Translations under genes and position numbers: made by a program
Assembly: GCA_013816615.1 (NCBI GenBank)
Contig: JACDED010000011.1
Coordinates: 1-58,969, forward strand
DNA from: Bacteroidota bacterium
Lineage (GTDB): Bacteria; Bacteroidota; Bacteroidia; B-17B0; Aurantibacillaceae
Direction of reading: 5' to 3'
DNA length: 58,969 bases
Notes under the pieces: model-generated
The model's input: the letters and a program-made list of their open reading frames with translations, nothing else
Database searches by the model: none
What the model was told of the DNA's origin: nothing
Part shown: piece after piece, positions 25,123 to 33,400 of the stretch
Layout of the letters: the number at the start of each line of letters is the position of its first letter
Position numbering within the stretch: the first letter of the stretch is position 1

Positions 25123-26342
25123 TACAGGCTTTCTAAAAATTTAATGATCTGATCTTTTTCAGTTTGTGATAAAGCATTAAAAGACGTTCTTCTGCTGGCC
25201 GCTTCGCCACCATGAAACGAAATTACCTGCTCAAATGTAGTTGCTCTGCCATCATGTAATAAAAACATCTGCCCTCCCTGCGAATCTTTTGCCAAACCAA
25301 TTCCCCATAAAGGCGGTGTTCGCCACTCAAAACCATTAGCGCTTCCTTCAGGATAATTATCGTCCAGTAAAGGGCCCATATCATGCAAAAGAAAATCGGA
25401 ATAGGGATGAAATGTTTTATTGCTTAGCGCAGAAATATCTGATTCGGCTGTTGTAAATGTTGGTATATGACAACTGGCGCAACCAATTTGAGTAAATAAT
25501 TTTTCTCCTGCAAGTACATCTGTATTATCGGCATTTCTTCTTGATGGCGCTTTTAGCGTGCGCATGTAAAATACTAAACCGTAAACAAAACCAGACGATA
25601 CTTCCGGATCAGTAACATTATTACCTGTATTTACACCTAATTGATAGTTGTAAAGATCCTGTGTGTCAAAATCAGAAGTAATTCCAATATCCTGCTTTAA
25701 AGCAAATACAACCTGGTCTTGGATAGTAACCTTTTCTGCTTTTTTTCCAAAACGTCCAATGTAGTATCCGTTATTTGGAATATGAATGGCTTGAGGGCTA
25801 AAAAAAGAAGTAGGGCTAACGTAATTGACCCTGCCGGAAATACCATCACTGTTAAGATCATTTGGATCCGCATTATTTAAAATGGATTGATCGTCTAATG
25901 CTGCAATATAACCTAAGCCCATAACAGCAGGCGCTAAACGCTTACTAAAAACATTTGCTTCGTTAGGTAAATTTTCAGGTAAGTAACCCGGCACAGCGCG
26001 ATGCTGTAATTGAGGGCCGCCTTTATTTAATAAATAATCAATTACAGAGCCGTTAACATTTGCATAGCGCGTAAGCTCTGTAGAAGGATGACCTTTACCA
26101 TTTGCCACATGACAACCTGAACATGAATTTTGAATAAAGATCGGGCCTAAGCCATCTTCTTTTGTAAAGATCCTTGCAAAATTTGCATCGCCGATAAGAT
26201 GTTCTTTTTCCTGTTCAGGGCTTAAGCCCGGAATTGTGCCTGCTAAAACGGCTTCATCTTTAGGCGCAGAGGGTAATAATTTTTTACAGGCACTTATACA
26301 AATAATTAAACCTAATAAGATGCCAAAACTGATTTTTTTCAT
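25122..26342 (-). CDS. Dihaem oxidoreductase lipoprotein (DUF1111 type)
   Basis: This 406-residue lipoprotein (lipobox I-S-A-C, Cys19) has two CxxCH haem sites, Cys74-x-x-Cys77-His78 and Cys288-x-x-Cys291-His292. The segments G-L-G-P-I-F-I-Q-N-S-C-S-G-C-H, L-R-x-A-P-like F-S-K-R-L-A-P-A-V-M-G-L-G and L-L-H-D-M-G are typical of the dihaem (thiol oxidoreductase-like, DUF1111) family, distantly related to bacterial cytochrome c peroxidases. It is followed by Rieske and porin genes and preceded by a haem lipoprotein gene, so it is probably the catalytic part of a periplasmic electron-transfer unit. Substrate unknown. Confidence 0.88.
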   Translation of the reverse strand: MKKISFGILLGLIICISACKKLLPSAPKDEAVLAGTIPGLSPEQEKEHLIGDANFARIFTKEDGLGPIFIQNSCSGCHVANGKGHPSTELTRYANVNGSVIDYLLNKGGPQLQHRAVPGYLPENLPNEANVFSKRLAPAVMGLGYIAALDDQSILNNADPNDLNSDGISGRVNYVSPTSFFSPQAIHIPNNGYYIGRFGKKAEKVTIQDQVVFALKQDIGITSDFDTQDLYNYQLGVNTGNNVTDPEVSSGFVYGLVFYMRTLKAPSRRNADNTDVLAGEKLFTQIGCASCHIPTFTTAESDISALSNKTFHPYSDFLLHDMGPLLDDNYPEGSANGFEWRTPPLWGIGLAKDSQGGQMFLLHDGRATTFEQVISFHGGEAASRRTSFNALSQTEKDQIIKFLESL

Positions 26343-26346
26343 TTTT

Positions 26347-26706
26347 TTAATTATTAGGAGCGCCGGAATTAAGCCAGCATTTTATTTTTTTAAGATCATC
26401 CATAGCAAGAGAACCTGAAAGTGGCATTGTTTTTTGTTGGATCACTCTGTTATCAACCGAACCATTATCCACTTTAGCTTTTAGTCCGGCATATGTAGTA
26501 AAATCGCCATTGGCCGATCCTGCATTGTGGCAGCCCGAAGAAAGGCAATTGCCATCTATTATTGGTTTTATATTTGAAGCATATCCCGAACTAATAGCAG
26601 AACAATCAAGGTTGTTGAGGTCATCTTTTTTATCCTTCTTTTTGCAGGAAAAAACCAAACCTAAAAAGGCAATACATATAATGGTCAAAAAAAATACTTT
26701 ATTCAT
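26347..26706 (-). CDS. Small haem lipoprotein with CX4CH motif
   Basis: This 119-residue lipoprotein (lipobox V-F-S-C, Cys21, then a Lys-rich linker) has a single haem-like site, C-L-S-S-G-C-H (Cys54, Cys59, His60), that is CX4CH rather than CxxCH. The following A-G-S-A-N-G-D-F and late M-P-L-S-G and W-L-N-S-G-A-P match short cytochrome c-type domains of planctomycete/Bacteroidota lipoproteins. It lies 4 bases upstream of the dihaem oxidoreductase gene and is first in the operon. The same motif recurs in the lipoprotein at 39358. Confidence 0.8.
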   Translation of the reverse strand: MNKVFFLTIICIAFLGLVFSCKKKDKKDDLNNLDCSAISSGYASNIKPIIDGNCLSSGCHNAGSANGDFTTYAGLKAKVDNGSVDNRVIQQKTMPLSGSLAMDDLKKIKCWLNSGAPNN

Positions 26707-26760
26707 GAGATCAAAATTTAATACAAAGTTGCATTTTTTTTAATTGCTATTAATTATTAA

Positions 26761-26778
26761 TTTTGGTATACCTAAAAG
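26761..26778. promoter_or_regulatory. DtxR/MntR-type palindromic operator over a promoter
   Basis: TTTTGGTATACCTAAAAG is a near-perfect palindrome with the centre GGTATACC (26765-26772). It resembles MntR/DtxR-family operators. Its left end overlaps a TAATTTTG -7 box (26758-26765), and it lies 8 bases before the start of a DtxR-family gene. Metal-loaded regulator bound here would block its own promoter, and it could also affect the divergent haem operon, whose first codon is 55 bases away. Confidence 0.7.
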
Positions 26779-26785
26779 TTAATTT

Positions 26786-27442
26786 ATGAGAACAGAAACA
26801 GTAGAAAATTATCTTAAAACGATCTATAACCTGTCGTCAGATAACACTTTGGTGGTTACAAATCAGCAATTAGCCGATAAGCTGAGCATTAATCCGGCCT
26901 CTGTTACTGAGGCATTGCGTAAGCTACATGAACTAAAATATGTTATTTATGAAAAATCTTATGGTACACGCTTAACAACTGCGGGGTCAAAATTGGCACT
27001 TGGTATAGTAAGAAGGCACAGGATCTGGGAAACATATCTTGTAAAAGAATTGGGTTTTGGATGGGATGAGGTGCATGTAATTGCGGAAGAGTTAGAGCAC
27101 GTTCAAAACGATAAATTAATTAATAAGCTGGCCGAAATTTTAGGAAATCCCGTTTACGACCCGCATGGTGATCCAATTCCGGATGCTAAGGGGAAGATCC
27201 TGAAAAGTAATTTTATAAAATTATCGGAAACTAAACCAAAAGGTAATTATAAAGTAATGGGTGTTATCGATCACTCTACTGCCTTTTTAAAATACCTTGA
27301 TAAACATCAGTTGATCATTGGCGCAACAATTACTATTAAAACAATTGAAGAATTTGATAATTCTATTATTTTAATTTGCCAAAAAAAGGATGTGAATATT
27401 AGTCCAAAAGCTGCAGAATGTATTATTGTGCAGGCCTTATAA
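26786..27442 (+). CDS. DtxR/MntR-family metal-dependent regulator
   Basis: This 218-residue regulator has an N-terminal winged helix (Y-L-K-T-I-Y-N-L, then N-Q-Q-L-A-D-K-L-S-I-N-P-A-S-V-T-E-A-L-R recognition helix), a metal-binding/dimerisation domain (R-R-H-R-I-W-E-T-Y-L ... H-V-I-A-E-E-L-E-H, D-P-H-G-D-P-I-P) and a C-terminal SH3-like (FeoA) domain. The family represses metal uptake genes when Mn2+ or Fe2+ is plentiful. A palindromic operator overlaps its own promoter, which suggests autoregulation. The metal cannot be fixed from the sequence. It is convergent with nhaA, overlapping by 6 bases. Confidence 0.93.
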   Translation: MRTETVENYLKTIYNLSSDNTLVVTNQQLADKLSINPASVTEALRKLHELKYVIYEKSYGTRLTTAGSKLALGIVRRHRIWETYLVKELGFGWDEVHVIAEELEHVQNDKLINKLAEILGNPVYDPHGDPIPDAKGKILKSNFIKLSETKPKGNYKVMGVIDHSTAFLKYLDKHQLIIGATITIKTIEEFDNSIILICQKKDVNISPKAAECIIVQAL

Positions 27443-28592
27443 ATTTTCAGGCTCACCTGTTGTTTCTTTTTTTGAAACAAAGTTTAGCCATGTAAAGCCT
27501 ATAACACCTGCAATTAAAGAAGAAATAAGAATAGCGATCTTTGATTGATTAATTTCTGATGATTGATCGTAAGCCAACAACGTAATAAAGATCGACATGG
27601 TAAAACCAATTCCTGCAAGCATGCCTGCACCAATAATATGTTTCCATTTAAGTTCTCCTAATGACGAAATTTTAAAAGCAATGGCAATTAAAGCAAACAA
27701 ACAAATTCCCAGTGGTTTGCCAATAACGAGGCCTGCCATAACACCAAGGCTTCCGGGTTGTGCAAGGTTTTGATACCAATTACTATCAATACTGATACAT
27801 GTATTTGCAAAAGCAAATAACGGAAGAATAAAAAAGGCAACAGGTTTATGTAAAAAATGTTGTAAACGGTAAGAAGAAGAACTTTCATTTCCGTTCCCAA
27901 ATGGAATTGCAAAAGCAAGTAAAACCCCGGTAATAGTTGCGTGGACACCAGAGTGATGCATAAAGTACCACATAGCAACACCGCCAATTAAGTAAGGAAT
28001 AAGATTATGAATTTTAAGACGGTTTAATATTAATAAGGATCCAAAAATTCCTAACGCAATAAATAAGTTTACAAAAGAAATGGTTGAAGTATAAAAAACA
28101 GCAATTACAATTATTGCACCAAGATCATCAATAATAGCCAAGGCCATTAAAAAGACCTTTAATGCTGTTGGTACTTTATTCCCTAAAAGAGAGATAGCGC
28201 CAACTGCGAATGCAATATCGGTAGCCATGGGTATTCCGGCACCGCGCGTATTTCCGGTAAAATTAAATAGCAAAAAAATGCCCGCCGGCACAAGCATGCC
28301 GCCTAAGGCCGAAAAGATAGGGAGTGAAGCAGACCTTAGATCAGAAAGTTCGCCATGATAGATCTCACGTTCCAACTCTAAACCAATGAGCAGAAAAGAA
28401 AATTGCCATTAAGGCATCGTTTATCCAATGCTCAATACTTAGGCCGGCTAAATTAAAATGCCATAGGTGTATGTAGCTGTTTTGAAAAGTTGAATTAGCA
28501 AGTAGTAAAGAAATGATGGTGCAAAATATAAGAATAAGGCCACCGGCCTTTTCACTTTCAAAAAAACCGGTAAATAGTTTTGTTAGTTTCAT
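27437..28592 (-). pseudogene. nhaA: Na+/H+ antiporter NhaA, interrupted by a frameshift
   Basis: NhaA is an inner-membrane electrogenic antiporter exporting Na+ for 2 H+. The first 64 codons read in one frame up to W-I-N-D-A-L-M-A-I-F-F. The rest continues in another frame with L-L-I-G-L-E-L-E-R-E-I-Y-H-G-E-L-S-D-L-R, which is the exact expected continuation. Removing one A from the AAAA run at 28394-28397 (plus strand) restores a single frame of about 384 residues, normal for NhaA. The catalytic pair is present in I-I-D-D-L-G-A-I, as is A-T-D-I-A-F-A-V-G. Either a real one-base insertion or a sequencing error. Two partial frames are at 28365-28592 and 27437-28375. Confidence 0.9.
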
Positions 28593-28643
28593 TTTGCTAA
28601 ATGCAAATATACAGATTAGGAAGCTGTTTATGCGAAAACAATA

Positions 28644-29405
28644 TTACGCCTTAAAGTGCTTTTCTATATAAGCAGTGGCCTGTTTTTGTGTTAGGATAGA
28701 AAAATTTCTATAACGGTAATGCACATCAATTATCTCATCAATGGCTTTTAATACCACTTCTTTATTTTTCCAGGTGTTAAGATCAGTGATCACTGTTTCT
28801 AAACAGCCTTTTTTATAAGCTATTTGTCCGATCACATGCACCAGTGTGTTTTTTACGCGTGCGGTAGTGTCAAATTGTAGTTCTTTTAATAATGGTAAAA
28901 TATCCTGTGGGTGTGTTCTGCCTCTTAGTTCAATCCCATGGCATATCTCTCTTCTTATTTCTTTATCGGGATGATGTAAATATTTTTTTGCCCATTTTAA
29001 AACCGGCTTTGGATTCTTTTCACCCATTTTTTTAATAGATCCAATTACGGCATTGCGTGGAGAGTGATGATGATCAAATAAACCTGTATCAAAAAAATGT
29101 TCAACAGGTTCAAATTCTTTAATGCCAATTTCACCCGCCGCATTAATAACAGTTTGACGTATTTTAAAATCAGTCTCGCTTTGTAATTTTTTAAAAAGAG
29201 ATATTATTTTTTTTTGAAGTGGTAGATGTTCAAAATAGATCCGCCCAATATTTAAATAAGCTGACTTACGAATGTAAGTATCATCATCAGAAAAATACTT
29301 GATAAAATAAATTTCTTTTTCCTGCTGTATATCCGTTAGGAGATCAGCTTTAATTTTTGCTACTACAGCTACACGTTCAGGTTTACTGAGTTCATAAAAG
29401 CTCAT
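28644..29405 (-). CDS. HEAT-repeat protein
   Basis: This 253-residue soluble protein is made of helical pairs of about 35 residues. They have the HEAT pattern of D-x-x-V/I-R-x-x-A at helix turns (for example I-R-K-S-A-Y, I-R-Q-T-V-I-N-A-A-G-E-I-G, I-R-R-E-I-C-H-G-I). There is no signal peptide. Such solenoids act as protein or nucleic-acid scaffolds; DNA-alkylation-repair-like proteins share the fold, but no catalytic motif is visible. It starts 5 bases after the stop of the STAS-like gene at 29411 and is probably cotranscribed with both STAS-like genes. Confidence 0.8.
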   Translation of the reverse strand: MSFYELSKPERVAVVAKIKADLLTDIQQEKEIYFIKYFSDDDTYIRKSAYLNIGRIYFEHLPLQKKIISLFKKLQSETDFKIRQTVINAAGEIGIKEFEPVEHFFDTGLFDHHHSPRNAVIGSIKKMGEKNPKPVLKWAKKYLHHPDKEIRREICHGIELRGRTHPQDILPLLKELQFDTTARVKNTLVHVIGQIAYKKGCLETVITDLNTWKNKEVVLKAIDEIIDVHYRYRNFSILTQKQATAYIEKHFKA

Positions 29406-29410
29406 GATAC

Positions 29411-29812
29411 TTATTTAAGAAAACTTCTAAGCCATAGAAGGGCCTTTTCACGGTCAGAAAATATTTTTGTTTTTATATAAGGCTTATTTACATTAAGATA
29501 AAAATTTCCCATTATTTTATTTCCTATAGAATTGATAAGAAGTGCTTTTGCCATTGCCGCTTCAATAAAATCTTTACTTGCGGCCAACTCTCTTGCCTCT
29601 GAAGTAAAGGAAACTAACTCCCCGGGAACAACTAAAATAACATAAGGCTTATTTTCTGCCGTAGCGAAATTATGTTTTTTCAAAGCTGTTACATCTTCTA
29701 TCTCCATTACAGCACCTGATTTAATAAAATTTTCTACAATACCATCTTCCAATAATGTTACATCAAATTTTGTTGTGCTTATTTTGCTAGTAGTGGCAGA
29801 CATATAAACCAT
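29411..29812 (-). CDS. STAS-like small protein (DUF7793 type), paralogue 1
   Basis: This cytosolic protein of 133 residues (130 if the second ATG at 29803 is used) has alternating strands and helices. It ends with a conserved pattern I-M-G-N-F-Y-L-N-V-N-K-P-Y ... I-F-S-D-R-E-K-A-L-L-W-L. I associate this pattern with STAS/SpoIIAA-like proteins of Bacteroidota (DUF7793). Function is unknown; such folds often bind partners in signalling. It is a close relative of the next gene upstream (29878) and lies 5 bases upstream of the HEAT gene. Confidence 0.75.
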   Translation of the reverse strand: MVYMSATTSKISTTKFDVTLLEDGIVENFIKSGAVMEIEDVTALKKHNFATAENKPYVILVVPGELVSFTSEARELAASKDFIEAAMAKALLINSIGNKIMGNFYLNVNKPYIKTKIFSDREKALLWLRSFLK

Positions 29813-29877
29813 TCTGATCTTAAATGGTTTCGAAAGGTAATAATTGTAAGTGAAATTCCAAGGTTAAGAAATTCTGT

Positions 29878-30273
29878 CTAAACAAAAGTTCTTAGCCAAA
29901 GTATGGCCTTTTCTCTATCAGAAAAAAGTCGTGTCTGTAAGTAAGGTTTATTTACTTTAAGATAAAAATTGCCAATGATCTTTTTTGCAATAGAATCAAC
30001 AACAATGGCTTTTGCAAGTGCGTTTGTAATAAAGGTTTTACTTGCAGAAAGTTCCCTGGCTTCTTTACTGACCGAGGCCAGCTCACCCGAAGTAACTAAG
30101 ATCACATAAGGTTTGTTACCAACAACCTCTGAACTTATTTTTTTTAACTCTTCAAGATCTTCCGCCTCAACAACAATTCCCGACCTAATATAATTTTCTA
30201 CAATACCGTCTTCTAATAAGGTTACCTCAAAATTGGAAGTGATTACTTTTTTATGTTCGCTTAACAAGGTCAT
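29878..30273 (-). CDS. STAS-like small protein (DUF7793 type), paralogue 2
   Basis: This 131-residue paralogue shares much of its length with the product of 29411-29812: F-x-V-T-L-L-E-D-G-I-V-E-N, N-K-P-Y-V-I-L-V, S-x-E-A-R-E-L and the G-N-F-Y-L-x-V-N-K-P-Y block are common to both. The two genes lie in tandem, 65 bases apart, and are products of duplication. No catalytic residues are recognised. With the HEAT gene they form a three-gene minus-strand group. Confidence 0.75.
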   Translation of the reverse strand: MTLLSEHKKVITSNFEVTLLEDGIVENYIRSGIVVEAEDLEELKKISSEVVGNKPYVILVTSGELASVSKEARELSASKTFITNALAKAIVVDSIAKKIIGNFYLKVNKPYLQTRLFSDREKAILWLRTFV

Positions 30274-30365
30274 TTTAGGTCCGATGGCGTTTTAATAGCT
30301 TCTAATATAATAATATATCTGATGCACTTTAATTTAAAATTAAAAAGCTGTGAGGTGGGGTCATT

Positions 30366-30379
30366 TGAAAGCGCTTGCA
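30366..30379. promoter_or_regulatory. LacI-type (cre-like) operator candidate
   Basis: TGAAAGCGCTTGCA has the AAGCGCTT core of LacI/CcpA-family operators. It lies in the divergent gap between the STAS-like gene and the macroglobulin-like gene. Such a core can occur by chance in a window of this size, so support is weak. Confidence 0.25.
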
Positions 30380-30483
30380 TTGCCTGAAAATAAGGCGTTT
30401 TTAAATTTCTTCACTATTTTTTGTGGAATATTTTAAAACACTGCATCTAAATAGAAAAACTAACAACTAAATTATATTTCGCC

Positions 30484-33400
30484 ATGAATTTAAGATCATT
30501 TACATCCAAAACAACCCGCTACACAGCAATAGGCTTGCTTACTTTATCGCTGGCAGCCTGGGTTACACCTAGCAGTGTTTATAAGCTGGCCATGGATAAC
30601 GAAGTTATTGCCATGATAAAAAAGAAATTAACGAAATACAGCGAGGCTCTTCCTGAAGAACGAGTGTACCTGCATTTTGATAAGCCTTTTTATGAACCGG
30701 GTGAGAGTATTTGGTTTAGTGCTTATGTACGTGATGGGCAAACATTAAAAGCTTCACATAAAAGTGATATTGTTCATGTAGAATTAATAAACCCTAAAGG
30801 TGGTATAGAAAAAAAGATCACGCTTATTTCAAAAAATGGAAAAGCTGCCGGTGATTTTTCTTTAGATAATGGAGCTTTAGGTGGATTATATAAAATTCGC
30901 GCCTATACCAATTGGATGAAAAATGATGGGGAAGAAAATTCATTTGAGCGCGATCTGCAAGTGCAGGATGTGATCCTTCCGAATTTAAAAATGAAATTAA
31001 ATTTTGAGAAAAAAGCATTTGGTGCGGGTGACCAGGTAATTGCCAAATTAGAATTAAATACAAATGAAAATAAACCTTTAGCGGATTATAAAATAAAATT
31101 TGTTGCAAATCTTGATGGGAAGAAAATAATTGAAAAAGCTGAAGTAACAGATGAGGAAGGGATCAAATACATTAAATTTAATTTACCTGCAAAGTTAGAG
31201 ACCAGTGATGGTTTATTAAATGTAATGATCGATTATAATGGAAGCACCGAAAGTGTTTCTCGTTCAATTCCTATTATATTAAACGACATTGATTTTACAC
31301 TTTTCCCAGAAGGTGGTGATCTGCTTTGCGGTTTTGATAACAACATTGCTTTTCGTGCTTTGAACGAGTTTGGTAAGCCTGCTGATATTGAAGGTATAGT
31401 GTTGGATGAAAAAGGTACTACGATCACCACCTTTACTAGTTTTCACCAGGGCATGGGTGCTTTTAAATTAAACCCTGTTGCTTCAGAAAAGTATACTGTA
31501 AAAATTACAAAACCTGAAGGTATTAAAGAAACTTTTAAATTACCTGAGGCATTAAAACGTGGTTATGCTTTTACTATTGATAATTCAAAAGATGAAGAGC
31601 TAACAGTTAATGTTAATTCAACCGAACCGGAAGAGTTATCCTTGATAGCGCAGGTGCGTGGTAAATCGTTTTACACTACTGTTATAAATGCAAAAAAAGG
31701 AAATAATAAAATCACATTTCCAACTACCAGTTTTCCTATCGGTGTTTCACAAATAACGTTATTCGATTCGCATTCAATCCCGCGTGCTGAAAGATTAGTA
31801 TTTGTGAACAAAGACAAGCATTTAAATATTTCGGTAGAAACCGATAAAGAAAAATATTTGCCAAGAGAAAAAGTAAAAATGACGCTTTTTGTAAAGGATG
31901 AACGCGGCTTACCAATGCCGGCAAACCTTTCAATGGCTGTTGTAAATGATCAATTACTTTCATTTGCCGATGATAAATCGGGAAATATGTTATCGCAATT
32001 TTTATTGCAACAGGATATTAAAGATAAAGTAGAAGAACCTGCGTTTTATTTTGATGAAAAAGAAAAGAAAGCAGATAAGGCTTTGGATTATCTTTTAATG
32101 ACATCAGGCTGGAGACGCTTTACCTGGGAAAAATTGATTGGAAACGAAACTCCTGTTGCCAATTATAAAGAAGAAAAAGCAATTATTTCAGGAAAAGTTT
32201 TAGACGCTTACACAGGAAAAATAATTCCGAATGCTGCTGTAAAAATTAATGGTGGTTTAGAATTTCCCGGAGACTGGGAAGGCAAATTCTTTGTAAAGAA
32301 CATTGATCTGTCTAGCGCACAAACAGTAACTTTTAAAGCACCCGGTTATGGTGACCAGGCACAATATATCCAAAATTACAACCAGGATATGACCGTGTAT
32401 CTATATCCAAATAATTATTACAACAGTTATCCTAAAACTACAAAATCAAGCTCTGGATCACGCTCTAAAAAAGGAGGAATGGTTCCAAATGATATGGATG
32501 ATTTTGCTGCCAACGAAGGTGTTGGAAATGCGATGGCAGTGCCTGCTAATAATATGGCCGGGCCGGTTGTTTTAGATAACCTGAAAAAAGTAAATGTAGC
32601 GAAAGGAAAATCGAAAGAAGTTGCAATTAAGAACGATGCAAAAGTAGCCGAAGATAAAAAAGAGATTGCAGGTGAGGCTAATTTTAAAAGCCTTGAGCAG
32701 GAAGTAGAAAAGATCGCTGCCTCAGAAGTGGAGGATAGACGTGCGAATAAATTTGGACAGGCCGGGCGCGTTTTAAGCAATAATAATATTAATGGCGATG
32801 CGAATCTTGTAAAATATTACCGTGCCCGTCAATTTGCTTCCCCGGTTTATAAAAATGATGAAAACGTAGAAACAAGAACTGATTTTAGAAATACAATTTA
32901 CTGGAATCCGAATGTTGAAGTTGGTTATTCCGGAAAAAGAACAATCGAATTTTATACGTCGGACAATATTACTTCTTTCCGCACAACCATCGAAGGAATT
33001 GGCACGGACGGAACATTAGGCAGAGCAGAAAAGAATTTTTTCTCACAATTACCTTTTTCAATGACAACAAAAATTCCGGTTGAAGTAGCAACAGAAGATA
33101 TCGTTTCTATTCCTTTAACCTTAAAAAATAACACAGATAAACCATTAGGTGGATTGCTTGCCATCAGTGCGCCTAACGCTTTGCAAGCTGTTGTTATAAC
33201 ACCTTCTATTCAAACAATTATGCCGGGCCAGGCAAAAACAATTTATTTAGATTATAAAGTGCTGGATAAAATTGGTTACGGTGAATTTACAATTGGATTT
33301 AAAGCCTGCGGTTTAGGCGATGCCTTCACTCAAAAAATAAAAATTGCACCAAAAGGTTTTCCCGTTACAACTTCTTTCTCCGGACAAGATGTAGAAAAAG

